Assembly (NCBI GenBank): GCA_964304625.1
Contig: OZ199840.1
Coordinates: 9,052,001-9,116,000 of the forward strand
Length of the DNA stretch: 64,000 nt
From: Kudoa neothunni
Taxonomy: Eukaryota > Cnidaria
Reading direction: 5' to 3'
Positions 38,964 through 57,693 of this stretch are shown here, piece by piece (within the stretch, counting starts at the first letter, position 1; each line of letters starts with the position of its first letter). The notes beneath the pieces were generated by a model. That model saw only the letters and a program-made list of their open reading frames with translations. It was not told the origin of the DNA and did no database searches. The translations under genes and the position numbers were made by a program.

Positions 38964-41900
38964 ATGGAGAATTCAAATTCAAATCCAACTTTAAAGATTG
39001 GTACCAGAAGAAGTGAAGTAACAATTGAACACATTCAAAACTATCACCAATATCGCTAATGTTTTTTTTCTACGTCATATAGCTGGCATTAAAACAAACA
39101 TCCATCGTGGTGTCTGCGTTACGTGAAAAATTCCCAGAATATCATTATGAAATAGGTGAATTAGTTAATCTTTCACGCCGATTTAAATCCATTTAATCGC
39201 ATAGTTCCATTGTCCACAAGAGGAGATGAAATTTTGGATAGTGCACTTCCACTGGTCAACTTTGGAATTGCCACAAAAATTAAATGAATTTAGATGGGAG
39301 GCAAAAACCTGTTCACCCTCGAATTGGAAAGAGAGCTTTTGGCCGGAAAGTATTATCTCATTAATGTTACCATGGGTGTTAATTATTATTACCAATTATA
39401 TTATTTCCCGAACATATTGTAGAATCGATATGATAGTGCATTCGTTAAAGGACGTGGCTACTGAAATTCAAAAAAACACATGCATTGGAGCTGTGATGAA
39501 GTAGTTTAGTTGTTGAGATTATTATTTATTAAAAAACACCAAATTGTTTTCTGGATATGAAGGAGAGACAGTAGACACGATGTGGTTGTGATGAGTGAAC
39601 GTCATTCATACAAATCACTCGGTGAGTTACCGGCTGGGAGGTGATTATTTGTTTTTGGAATGATTGGAAGTAGGAGAGGTTCATTGGCGCGTAAAAATTA
39701 ACCGTTGACTTGCGCAATTTAAATATCGGTAATCTTCGTCTGTAGAATAATAATAAAATAAAAAAAATCTGTTATAATGATCTGTTTCAACATATATATT
39801 ACCCTTGCACATGTTTGATAGCAATTGAAATTGATTTAACTTATTATTGCGCACATGGTTGAACTTCTACTTGTCAATAAGCGTTTTTGAAATTTTCGCT
39901 TAAAGTAAGTTATTTTTAGTCCACACTATAAATTAGTAGTTCAGATTATAATTTGGAATTTCTGAGGTTATAGGTTTCGTTGATTTTTTTAATATACATG
40001 TAATTTAAGCCTTCAAGGACATGTTTGAAGACTGACGCGTGCGCCTTGTTAGATTAATCTCAATATTTACGTTTAAGTATTAGAGTAAAATAGAAATAGG
40101 ATATATGGAATCAATATTTTATAATTTTCAAAAAACCAATTCATATTATCTATGTAATTGAAGTAATATATGTATATATATATGTATATATATATATATA
40201 TATATATGGATTGGTTAGATGCGACGTTTTATTGCTAACAATATAAACATAAACAAATATAAATAACTCTGATGAGAGAAAACAATTTTTAGCAATTAAA
40301 GGCAACTATATTCTTTAAATTGTGTCGTCATAAGGCCTCTTTAGATTTTTGTTTTTCGTGTCAAATCGGAATTTGCTTTATTTATTTAGGATTTAGTAAA
40401 GATAATTGATTTAAAATGTAGATTAATGGTCGAATATTCAAATTATAGATTATAATTAGTTCGAATATTAATCCTATATTTTTAATCCCAGATTAACGTT
40501 ATATTTATGATATTATTTTTGAATATTTCTGAATAGTGCGATTACTCTCAACCCATAGGCATTTTTATGGAGCCTTCCAGTAATATGACTTAATTTTCTA
40601 GTAGGGCTTTATTTCTCTTTACATTATTTAGACTAAATATACCAATTAAGAGTTTTGGTTCTCTCGTATTAAAAATTTATAGTATTCGTGTAATGGAATA
40701 AAGTGACCTGTTGTTTTGCGTAATTAGTTTTATGTCATTTTCGATTACATGCAATACATAAGTTAGTTTATTTTAATACTAGCTTTAGATTTGGATAAAT
40801 AAATACATATATTTAAAAATTAATGAATAATGTGTTTTTTTATTTTGAATGGAATATAAAAATTTTCTAATACGTTCTTGCTCTAATTATATATTTTAAT
40901 TATGCAACATTCATAGGTCTCGATTATTTATTTAACTCAAAAAATCAAATATTTACCATCTTATTTGTGGTCCGACTGTACCCCACATTGTCCAAAAAAT
41001 ATAAATAATTAAGCACTTTCATTTTTCTATTATTTATTTTATTAAAGCCATATAAAAATTATTTGTGTTATTATTTTAATCCGTCTCCAAAATAATAAGA
41101 AATTATAATCATTTTTGTTGTTCGCGCGTGCGTGCGTGCGTAAGTTCTTATATGGTAATATCTTTATTTTGTAAATTAGCGCTATTAATCTGTGTTCATC
41201 TAAAATAAAAATATTCTTGATAATTTAATTAATTGAATAAAAATTAAATTTTAGTTTATAAAGTTATGTGAATCTAAATTATTCAGGATTTAAATAAATT
41301 CGTTATAAATTCAGTTTTTATATTCATTCCTAATTAAATCAGAAAGTCACAAATTGATATTTATTCTATGACGAATTAATCAAAATTTCAATGATTATTT
41401 TATTTATTGAGACATATTTATGAAAATTTTGGATTAAAAATTCGCATAATGAATATAAATATATTTTATATTTAATAACTTCTCGTTACTTAATAGCTCA
41501 ATCTATTTATAGTTAGAGTGAGTGGTAATCACAAAAAGGGGTATTTTCAGATTTTAATATTAATACCTGTGTATATAGCTTTGTTGGAACAAGCTCGTTG
41601 AGAAGAATTTCTCTATTGAAATATTTGTATCCGCATTTGGAAGTCAAAAATATTGTATCTAGCTTGTGTGGGAAATTTAATAAACTTATGTAGAGGGGTA
41701 ATTTGAATACGCGCCTTAGAAAACTCGACAACCCAAAACCACCTAATATCACGTATGATGCGATAATATTGGCAGCTGCCGGTATAGAACGTTTGAATTT
41801 GCATAATCGTATCAGTCAACGGCTGCTACCTAGTGAATGGCCATATGCTGTTTCGCAGGTGTTTGATAAATGTGTTCTGAATTTTTACCCATTTTTTAAC

Positions 41901-42423
41901 CAAATATATCTATATAACTCTAGGGAATTATTGCAGTCCAATGTCGATCTAATGATTCCAATATTATTCGTATTCTCAAATCTATCACTCACACCCAAAC
42001 TCTTATGGAAGCGATTATTGAGAGAGCTATGATGAGAACTTTGGTATGTGTGTTAGTTGTTGAGTCGGTTGCACCAAATAACTATTCTCATAGAAAGGAG
42101 GTTGTAGTGTGCCTGTGGGAGTGGATTGCAGTGTGTCTATGTCAACCTGCCCCACTACCGTTAATATCTCTATGAAGGGATTCATCTACAGCCTACAATC
42201 CCAAATACCTCCACTCACCAGCTGTCACAGTTGCACATTAACAATAGATATCAACCCTAACAACGAAACTATCAACACAATTGAAAGTATTGTGATTAAT
42301 GGTGGCACTGATATGGAAAAGGTGAGTGAGATTGGTGAAAAAATAGCCCAGCAACTGCTTGCAAACAACGCGATACAATACATTGAAAGTGCTAAAAAGA
42401 GTTTGGCACAAATGAATTTTTAA
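38964..42423 (+). CDS. HMBS: Porphobilinogen deaminase (hydroxymethylbilane synthase)
   Basis: Third enzyme of haem synthesis: joins four porphobilinogen molecules into hydroxymethylbilane in the cytosol. The start is [18 protein letters not shown], at the usual position before the IGTR motif. Exons then read [70 protein letters not shown] (the SLKD aspartate is catalytic), [28 protein letters not shown] and VDLRNLNI. After an intron of nearly 2 kb come [39 protein letters not shown] and [11 protein letters not shown], where the first Cys carries the dipyrromethane cofactor. Small introns are about 45-75 nt. Between ELPAG and SRRG there is either a 30-nt GT-AG intron (39641-39670) or an in-frame TGA, and an A5 run near 39693 leaves the frame one base short. 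The stop is 93 nt from the convergent aPKC stop. Confidence 0.92.
40163..40208. repeat. TA-rich microsatellite in HMBS intron
   Basis: Alternating TA with two TATG interruptions, within the large HMBS intron. Confidence 0.9.
41123..41142. repeat. CG-rich alternating tract in HMBS intron
   Basis: TTCGCGCGTGCGTGCGTGCG, a purine-pyrimidine alternating tract with Z-DNA-forming character, isolated in AT-rich intron sequence. Confidence 0.8.
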
Positions 42424-42516
42424 TTAATGGTTTTATGGATGTGTTGTGATGATGACGATTATACGAAATACGGATGATTGTGGTTTTTATTTTTCGCTTC
42501 CCCTGCACATTTCGTT

Positions 42517-47698
<5,182 letters not shown>

Positions 47699-48409
47699 AA
47701 ATTTAATTTCATTGTCACTGTGACCATTTCAAGTGAAATAATCCCCTCGGTATTCCATTGCGATAGTAACACAGAATAACTGCCGACACAATTGTTTCTT
47801 TTTTACGTATAAATTATACGTGGAGATTTGATTTAATTTATGACAACGAATTTTAATAGTGGGAGATTTTTGCATTTGCTTGAATTTATAAAAATTTTAA
47901 ATTTTTTATCTTTTAATCCAGTATTTATGCGACATTAGAAGAAAAACAATAAATCGTAATTGGTTTTTTAAATTCAGGAACACTCGGCGACTTTGTTGTT
48001 ATCTACAATGTATATTCTCATTGTGGCTGGCGTTATTTTACCAAACAAAATGCTAATATTAAATTATAACCAAATGTAGCCACATCTATTTCATAGGATT
48101 CATAATTGCTTGCAAATAAATAAGTTCTTTGATTAATCCTAATTAATAATATTTCCAATAATTATGTATTATAAAAATTCAAAGTTTAAATTCTGATGTA
48201 AAAATGTTGCCAACAACCAACTGTAAGCATGCACACACACAACTAGACGTCGGTATATCTTCGTGTCGGCAATAGTAGATTGTATCAGTTGGTGAGGAAA
48301 GTTGACTCCAGTTATCACATTAATCATTGTGATAATGTTGAGGATTCCTCGTATCAATATTAGAACCCATTTGAAGAGGTAACCGATCAGCTCCTAGAAT
48401 GTTTTTTAA

Positions 48410-51400
48410 TTTCTATTCTGCCATCCAATATCATTTGATCTGGGACCGGATTTAATCTCCTACTCCTATGTTAGGTGGAATTATTGTGATGATGAGACAA
48501 TTAATATTGTGGGATTTTTGGTGATAAACTTTTCGTTTTCATTGATTGAATTTTTTTACGGAAAAAACGTCAACAGGTATATACAAAATTGCCGACTGTT
48601 TACATCAAATTCCCTCCCAATAGTGTCGGATTGATATCAGATTCGTTCCACATGTTTTTCGATTGTACAGCCTTGATTGTTGGACTTTTGGCGTCCATCC
48701 TGAAAAATATACCCCCCAATTCCACATACACTTATGGGTAATTTATGGGGTGTGATCATTGCTGAATGTCATCATTTCTGCTGTTAAGTTACGGTCGAGT
48801 TGATGCTCTCTGTGGAATTGTCAATGGAGTTATTCTTGTGTTCACCTCTCTATATCTGATCAAAGAATCAGTAGATGTACTTAAGTTTGTGTTAGATACA
48901 TTAAAAATGTGTGCCATTTTCGGCTCGCCAAATATCACATTATAATCTCTAGATTGATAAGTTAATTCTCATATTAATCTAGAGATTATAAATATTCTTG
49001 CTTTAAATTTTTTTATTATTTTATTATAATTTTTAAGTATTTTTAATATTCAATTTTGATAATTTAATTAATTTAAGATTATTTTATTTTCGCCGAAACA
49101 GTTTATACTTACTTGGGATTAAAATTCGGATCCAAAAACAATATTTTTTTAGATAATTGTGCTAATAATGAATTAAATTCTAAATATTATGGTCAGATAA
49201 ATCTAGTTTAACATCTATTTTGATTTTTGCATTATAAAAATAATTTTTAAAGTCATAATTATGTAAGTTATGTGATGTGGAGCGAAAGTACGCAATGATT
49301 CTTGTAAAAATTAGACCTGTGCTTGTACTTTTCATTGTAATTGATCATTTCTGATCTATTACAGTGTTTGATGATGGGTTCGATATAGTTAAGTATAAAA
49401 AATAAGTTGTATGTATAAATTATAAATTTATATAAAAAATTTTATGTATTTAAAAAAAATACGTGCGTGCAATATTTTGAGATTAATTTATTTGAGATTA
49501 ATTTATTTGAGATTAATTTATTTGAGATTAATTTATTTGAGGTTAATTTATTCGAGATTAATTTATTTGAGGTTAATTTATTCGAGATTAATTTTATTTG
49601 AGGTTAATTTATTCGAGATTAATTTATATTTGAGATTAATTTATTTGAGGTTAATTTATTCGAGATTAATTTATTTGAGGTTAATTTATTCGAGATTAAT
49701 TTATTTGAGGTTAATTTATTCGAGATTAATTTATTTGAGATTAATTTATTTGAGGTTAATTTATTCGAGATTAATTTATTTGAGATTAATTTATTTGAGG
49801 TTAATTTATTCGAGATTAATTTATTTGAGGTTAATTTATTCGAGATTAATTTATTTGAGGTTAATTTATTCGAGATTAATTTATTTGAGATTAATTTATT
49901 TGAGGTTAATTTATTCGAGATTAATTTATTCGAGCTTACAGTTAACCCTCGTGGGACAAACTGAGGTCGTTTGTGACCTCTATTTTGATAGATCGACTTT
50001 TTCGGGTATAATTCTGTAATCCTTAATTGAAGTCTGTGATTGATAATTATAAAGTTATGAAGAAAAAAATGCATTTATTGATATAAATATTTTACTTTTA
50101 ACAAGCGATGTGACCGCAATTTCTTTTAAATGTGTTTATTACGAATTTATATCAAAATTATAAATATTATTAATAAAGATAGCTATTGGCATTAATTTTT
50201 ATTAAAAGTGTTAGAGCGTTATTAGAAACTAAATATATATATATATATATATTTTGATTTCATACCAATGGATTCCTTCCAGCTATGGGAATTATCCAGA
50301 GATTATCCTTTAGAAGAGTCTTCAACAAATAATATAACAGAAGAAGTAATACAAAATCCGTCATCCGCTTTAAAATATATTTATATGTTATTAAAAATTT
50401 GTTTTATAATCTCCGCATCCGAATAATTTCAAGTTAACTGGGGATAATGTCACTTTTCATTACAATAGTGCATGCGCCAGGATTATAAGATTAATTTTAT
50501 TGCCGGTAGTTTTGTATGTTATAAAGCGAATAATTGACAAAAATTTGGCAAACCAAATGATTATATTTTTTTCAAACACTCCACATAGATATTAAATTGG
50601 TTTTTGTCAAATTCAAAATAATATTTAATTACGTTGGGCCTAATTATAGTTTTTACCTCTTTCATATCCATAATAAAACAAAGTTTGTATTAATTGTTAA
50701 TAGCGGAATTTTCATACTAATAGGTATAAGTTTATTCATACTGCTGTGAACAGGAGTTAAACTCACTAAATAATTTTCTACAATCACTCACATTAAGTTA
50801 GTTAATGTATGCAATAATATATCGGTCATCTTTTTGTTGTTGTTAATTTCATATATTTTGGTTTCATTATCTATTTCGATGTATACATGTACGAACGTAC
50901 GCGTGCGTGGGGGTCAGTTGATATATCGCCGTTCATTATTATATTCGCCATATTAAGATGCAACATTTTGTTTTGAGTCGGTTGAATTATTGCTTATAAC
51001 CCATATGAGGATCATAAATGTTTTTATACTGACTTCAGGTAGTTTTACCAATTTTAGTGGGTGGTTACGTGGTAGATGGTGCAAAATAAAGAGCTATCGC
51101 AAAATATTGCGTCCATATTTTTGATAACTCCAGCATAGATAGACTTAAAATAAACAATAATATTGAACTTTTTTGTCATTGTTATTAAGTGATTATCACA
51201 GTTTCGAATCTCTAAACAAATTTTATGCTGTAAGGAGAAAAAAACGTAAAAATGTGCTCATTATTACATTCTCAGTCGTGTTGTATCTTGTCAGGACTCA
51301 TCGTTAGCTTGTTTTCCCTAATAGTGAAATCGCTTTCCAACATATTTTTTGCCACTAATAAATACGAATAAGAAGGTGAAAAGTTGTTATTTGTAACCAA

Positions 51401-53412
51401 TAACTTATTTTTGAAATCCTATAAAGTATTAAATTTTTTTGAATTAAAACATTTGTTTTAAGCGCTAGAATCAGTCGTATACACTGTTTTTATGGTAAAA
51501 TAAATTATAAAAAAGTAATATGATTGATTTATACTTAGTTATTCGCTTAATAACATACCAAATTAATATTATAATCCTCGCACATGCACCATTGTTGTGG
51601 AAAGAGGCCCCATTTAATAAACTAAGATCAAATCATACTCTACAGTTGTATACACGTATTATTTTGAATTATCGGAAATTTTAATCATAGAATACTTGGG
51701 TTCTTATGCTCAAAGTTCACATTAAAACTATTAGATATTTTATTATTATCGTTCACCCCTTGAAAATGTTCTAAGATAATGGTATCTGTCTATTTTAGGC
51801 ATTATATCCATTAATATACATTTAATTAATATACACTTAATTAATATACAATAAACGTTGGTAATGTGTTTATGGGACGATGTAAGCGAGTAATAGGAAC
51901 TCAGAAGCGGTAGAAATCCCATCACCCAATTTTTATTAAATACACATAATATGTGTAACAACCAGACGGAGTGAACGATTTTAATTGTTTAAATAATTGA
52001 AAAATTATCGGTATCAAAATAACCCCAGTTGGTTCGGTTCCTCGCGTAGGTTTTTTTAAGTCGGTCCTTAGGGGGTTAAAACTCCTAGTGTTAGCTTATA
52101 TAAATTACTGTAATTTCATAGTATTTATTGTGATAAAAAATATAATACAATTGTTAACATAGAAACTTAAAGCTAAAGTTTTTACATTGTTTATAAATTA
52201 AGAATTGGAATAAATTAATTTACAGAAATTAAATCGTGATTATTTGATTTCTATGGATTAATTTAGAGTAGAGACCATTTTTATGGTAAATTTTCATCCT
52301 TAACGACATATACATTTGCACCATGATAATTTTTAATCCATCAACTCTTGCTCACAAATTGTGTATAGATTTAATATTTTATAACCTACTATATTTAATT
52401 ATTTTTGACAAGCCGTCACTTTTAATTGACAGAAATAATTAAATATAATCAAAACTACGCTAATAGAAAATTTTTTAATTTACACTAATCAATTTATTTA
52501 TATTTATATAAACAGATTAATTTAAAAGGATTTAATAGAGATTAACCAGTCCACCAATTATTGAACAAAACTATTTGGTGATAATATCTGTGTTGGGTTT
52601 TGTGGTTAACGCGATTGGGATTTTAATATTTCATCACGGAGGACAAAAATCCCCCAGTCACTGCTGTTCGAACAGTCCTATCACGAGTCAGGGGAAAATT
52701 TCGTCATCCAATTTGAGTGTTAGCTCTTCATGTGTTGTAACTAATGGAGAAACTCACATCACCATTCCAATTAATGACCAACCAAAATCCGCTAAAAATG
52801 ACAGCCACCATCATCATTATCATCATCAAAGCAATATCAGTCATGGTTTTTTAATTTTTAAAAATTTATTATTATATCAAAATTTGTCCAGGTATTCTAC
52901 TTCACATTATCGCCGATACACTAGGAAGTGTGGGTGTTATTGTTTCCTCGTATTTAGTGTCAAGTTATGGTAGATTTATTGATGCGCGCGTTTCGTTTAT
53001 TCGGTGGCACAAATTTAGGTCTCATGTGGGCTGATCCTTTGTGTTGTGGTTTTATCTCGTTGATTATTGTTGCAAGCAGTTACGACCTATTAAAAAGTTG
53101 CACTCGTATATTGATGCAAGGGATATCGAACGATTTGGTGAAATCGTCCGATAATGCGCTTAAGCTGGTAATATGCGCGCGACCATTTTTATAGTTTTTT
53201 AACGGTTATTTTTTCCATTAAAAATAGATCTCACAATTAGATCCAAATATTAGAATTTTAAAGTCAAATTTTTGGTCTCTTTCAAAGTATCTCATTTTGT
53301 ATTGGACGGTGAATGTATTTATGTAGAAATAAACATTTTGCCACACTTCATATCCACACAACAACTATTTCTGATTATAGCTCATTGTTTACGAATGTAC
53401 ATAAAATATTGA
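48410..53412 (+). CDS. Zinc transporter of the ZnT5/ZnT7 (SLC30A5/7) type
   Basis: Cation diffusion facilitator that loads zinc into the early secretory pathway. Exons read: WNYCDDETINIVGFLVINFS with FSLIEFFYGKNVN; VGLISDSFHMFFDCTALIVG (first zinc-site Asp/His pair); YGRVDALCGIVNGVILVFTS; then after a 3.6-kb intron PPIIEQNYLVIISVLGFVVN with AIGILIFHHGG and a His-rich loop (SHHHHYHHQ); GILLHIIADTLGSVGVIVSS (second HxxxD pair); WADPLCCGFISLIIVASSYD; and a cytosolic C-terminal domain with NFWSLSK, then VSHFVLDGECIYVEINI. Six membrane helices are expected. The first exon lacks a clear start codon; the frame is open from 48410, so a 5' exon may be missing. Short introns of 47-51 nt occur. The frame steps by one nucleotide near 53280 in the C-terminal exon. 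Confidence 0.9.
49477..49935. repeat. 15-bp minisatellite in the zinc transporter intron
   Basis: About thirty tandem 15-bp units alternating between GAGATTAATTTATTT and GAGGTTAATTTATTC. Both strands stay open through it (LRLIY repeats on plus, SNKLI/SNKLT on minus) because the unit length is a multiple of three. It is intronic and not coding. It ends six bases before a piggyBac-like terminus. Confidence 0.95.
49942..52079 (+). mobile_element. piggyBac-like element D in the zinc transporter intron
   Basis: Bounded by TTAA at 49942-49945 and 52076-52079. Left end TTAACCCTCGTGGGACAAAC; right end read inward TTAACCCCCTAAGGACCGAC. Both ends share a further internal block TATTTTGATA...TTTTTC. A hairpin GAGGTCGTTTGTGACCTC sits in the left end. 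A short frame at 50268 (MDSFQLWELSRDYPLEESST) could be the remains of the acidic transposase start, but no transposase core is visible, so this is a decayed or non-autonomous copy. Confidence 0.55.
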
Positions 53413-55158
53413 ACGATGTAATCACACTTTGTAATCACACTTTGTATTATTAATTCGTTTTTGGATTAGGCTGGATTTTCTGAGACAACGATTCAAATTA
53501 CTCCGATAGAACCGTCGTCTTTCTAAACTTTTTAAGTAGAATGAAAGCATTTTTGTATTCTATTCTTGTTTAACTTTATAGTTAATTTTTTATTGCGCAT
53601 TCTAACGATAAATTTTGATAATTAAAATCAATTTGCGTACGCATACTGCTAATCTAAAAACTCATTTTCTACCCCTTTTGCCTTTTTTTGAACGATAGAA
53701 ATATATTCTAATCAATTTATTCTAGTTCAACAAAATAACTCGGGTCATACTTCCTTATTTTATTTAATTACATAACAATTTTATTGTTTTCTATGTGATA
53801 AAATAATTATCAATAACCTAAGAAAAATTATAGACCGAATATACTTAGCATGTATCAATTACAGATTGTGTCTCTGTGTATTTTTTTTCTTAATTATTTT
53901 GTGTATCCCATTAAATTTATGTTTCAATCGAATTTTTTCATTTAAATACGAACGAATAATAATCATTAACAAATTTATTTGTCGACATTTTTCAAAGTTA
54001 TAAACTAAATATTAACAATAATTTCAAAAAAAAAACTATTGTAACCCCTAATAGAACTGATATACAATTAAATGCTGCTAAAATTTCCCAACTTCGTTCC
54101 ATTCTATGCCCATTTTGACCAATCATATTATAATTTATAATTAGATTAAATATGTTGAATAATCAAATCTATCATAAATGATAATTAACTGTGGAGTTAA
54201 ATATTTATATTTCATATTTTGATTCGATTTTTTGGGAAATAGATGACAATTTAAACAAACAACCTTGAAATTCTTCACACATATCATAAATATTAAAAAT
54301 AAATAAATAAATACACCATTTTATACTTATACTTACTTATACTTATAATGAATAATTATATAATCATTGTAAACTCAGATGTCATCTATAAGTGAAATAA
54401 ATCTAATCCAAATATCAATTAACCTCATTTGAAGTATAGTGCGCATGCGTAAGTCGCAAATTAAATTTTAATTCGTATAAATTTACTAGTATTCGAATTA
54501 TAACATTTGATCAGTTTATTTTATCAATGAAAACGTAATTATATCTCTTTAAATATACCACTGACAACCTCAAACAGTAAAACCAACAAGCAATCCTCAA
54601 TTCCTATTCTAAATTAATGTGTGAATATTAAAATAAAATTTTTCATTTTATTTAATATATTACTAAAATAATCATCAATATTAAATAATAACATAGTCTG
54701 ATTTTTCAATTGGTACTTATCCGAAATCGTTCGTTCCAAACAGACTCTAATCATATTATAATAAATAGGTAATAAGATCGCAAATTAAGTTATTCATTAG
54801 AAATTTTTCTTCAGTTAATTGGAACTTAATGAGATCAAACTAATTTTTTTTATATACATAAATTACCACACATATATATCATAGTGATATAGCAAAATAT
54901 TTAATATTATTATTTTTAAGACTATTATTATGATAAGTATTACATATTTGTGGTTGTTTTCGTGCTAAATTTTATCAAAAATGAATCACACGATATAGCC
55001 GAGTTTATAAGAAAACAAATTACAAGCTGAAATAATCAAAATGCAACCCCCTTATATCATCATATGGAGAATTATTACATTAAATGATTATGCTTAAACG
55101 AAGAATACAAAAATGGATTATTAAAATTATCGCAATCAATCGACAAACTACTACTACA
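53413..55158. other. AT-rich intergenic region between zinc transporter and RhoGEF
   Basis: No gene seen. A GTGCGCATGCGT block at 54441-54452 stands out and may be promoter-related for the downstream gene; a short ACTTAT repeat cluster lies near 54325. Confidence 0.6.
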
Positions 55159-57469
55159 ATGCTGAGCTTACTTGAAAAATATGAGGTGTACAAAAATGTG
55201 CATACCTTCGAAGCCGGCTCCATGGATGAAGTATGGAATTGGATGCGTTGTTATTATTTTATCGATTTTCGGTGTCTATAGTTGACATTACGACAAGGGG
55301 ATATTATTATAACCTCCCCTGTAAATAGTAATGATATTTGATGGTTTGATTAGCATTTATTCGAAGGAGAAAGTTGATGAATGGGGTGCTGGATTTTCTG
55401 GAAAAGTATACGGTTGGTTTCCGCTAGTCACCTGTGTCAAAATAGACGAGAATGGTGATATTCTCATCAAATCGCCAAACCAATACGCTAACACACACAT
55501 TTAGATATCACAGTGTTGACAAACACCAACCAATCCACCAACAAAAATGATACTATTTCCAATGAAGAATTCGACAAACATTATGTCGCGTTGGCTGAGT
55601 CAATATTCAACGAAGAGAAAAAATACATCTCCGAATTTCTGGTATCGTCTAAAATAGCTCTCCAAATATATATATACATATATTTAATGTGTTATTTAGG
55701 TGGATTATAAAAACATTTTGAAAGGTGTACAAGCCTTGACACAAACCCATAACAAAGCACTCCTCAAATTGATGGATATATGCAAGAGATTCCTTATTAT
55801 ATACAGAAAATTAATTACCGAGTTGGAAGAACAATTAAAGTATTTATATATATATATATATATATATTGGTTCGATCAGTTGATTTCATTTGATATTTCA
55901 CAGGAAACCATCAACCGAACAACTACTTGGTACTGCCTATATTAACCATTTCAAAGAAGTAACATTAAATATTATGCCATTTTGTTATATAATAATTAAA
56001 AATAGATAAAAAATTATTTGTTATTATATTGTGAAGTTCATCCTTTCCAAATTGATCAAATATTAAAAATAAAGTAAACTTATCATTATAACTATATAAC
56101 TATAAAACTATATAAATCGTAATATTTTATCGGATTCTAGAAGTACACTTGACAACGAATTCCAAAAAAATAATATCAATGTGAATATAATTAAATTTTT
56201 TTCTAAAGTATATGCTCTGATCGTCCCTTATGCAATTTTAATATTATTACTAACTCAATTTTCAATATATTTAGCCATTCACTAGAACCACACAGTTCAC
56301 CTTGTTACTTCATGAATGTTGTTATCACACAGATGTACCAACTTTTTTTATTTTATTATATATATATTAAATATATAGAGCCGTTATGTGGATAAAGAAA
56401 AATTTAAAATAGCGTGCGAATTATTTCAACTTTTATCAGTAATTTTATCGGTTTTATTATTTAAATATATGTTAAATCTATTATTCAGTTTTGCTGTGAT
56501 GATATAAGAAATAAAAGTGTAGAAATACTGGAATTAAAAAACTCAAAAATGCAAGGATTGCCAGTAATCTAATCACTCGTCACATTCTCGAATGACCATA
56601 ATTGAAATATAACAGGGTGGAGGCGAGCTAGGTAGAGTCAACTGTTTCACTCAATGTTTTATTTGTGAACCCAATAATGTAACAAACATTAGATAGCTCA
56701 TTTGTAGAAATCTACTCTATTTTTTAGAGATATGAAAGATATATTGTTTTGACTAATGAACATCTGTTGATGGTGATGAATATAACAAATAATGACACCC
56801 CTTTCAAGTTGGAGGTACTTTCACTGGGTGAAAAACGCCGACTGCATCTGTTTGATTGTTTCTATAGAAATACTATAAAATATCCAACCTTAAAATTAGA
56901 TCCACACCCGATAATGACGTGAATTTCAATTGTGTTGAAATTAATCGGTATATTTTTAGAAAATCAAATTATTCGATTAATATAAAAACATAGTTTCTAA
57001 CGGGAGTGAACCTGACCGAATTATTGTGGCTATGTTTGGACAACCCACTATAAAAAAATCATTTTTTAGCTGTGTGGGATGTGGTTCATGAAGGAAACAA
57101 TTATACTCCATTTTGGCGTAAAATTTTTGAAACAGAAAAAGACGAAGCTAAAAAACCTTCCTTCACTGAGGATCCAAAACGATCCTCCATACTGGGAATG
57201 GAAAATCGCTCCAATCCTCAAAATGGAGAAATTGTGAACTATTTAAAAATGTATGTTTTATCGACCATTTACATTAGATACATATTACTATAGGATCAAT
57301 CTTAAACTCAATAATATGGAAAAGAAATACGAAAACATCTTGAGGGTAATAACATTCACATCATTCCGACACTTGGAGGATTAATTTTTACTATTTATTT
57401 ATCTGTTTAATTATTTAGGAAGTTCAAAATCTACGAATTGAAATCAGCGATTTTAAACTTAGGCAATAG
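55159..57469 (+). CDS. SH3-DH-PH Rho guanine nucleotide exchange factor, PIX-like
   Basis: Likely activates Rac/Cdc42 by nucleotide exchange. Segments in order: EVWNWMRCYYFIDF then LTLRQGDIIITSP and KVDEWGAGFSGKVYGWFPLV (SH3 domain with its W..G..GWFP core); FDKHYVALAESIFNEEKKYI (start of the DH domain); YKNILKGVQALTQTHNKALL; PFTRTTQFTLLLHECCYHT (matches the DH block kPf.Rl.ky.lLL.e...H of PIX); RYIVLTNEHLLMVMNITNND (PH domain strand). A basic, charged region follows, then a C-terminal helix LKLNNMEKKYENIL-REVQNL reminiscent of the PIX coiled coil. The stop is at 57467-57469. The start is uncertain: an in-frame ATG lies at 55084. Several exons of the DH and PH domains were not individually resolved. 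Confidence 0.7.
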
Positions 57470-57693
57470 TAACCTTTTTCGATCTATTCGATGCACTATT
57501 CCTTAAATATTTTGGTTGTTTTTATGATACGGCAGATGCCACTGAATATCTCAGTTGGTGTAATCTGCTATTTTTTCATAATTAGATTCCTAAGCTAGAT
57601 AATATTTTGAAATGTTATTTAAATCCATATAAAGTTTACATTATCTACAATAATTTATCGTTGAAATCGTCAAATAGAATGAACCTTCTAAGG

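Noticed and set aside
49444-50074. Long frames on both strands reading LRLIY and SNKLI repeats
   Set aside because: Products of the 15-bp minisatellite, which sits in the zinc transporter intron.
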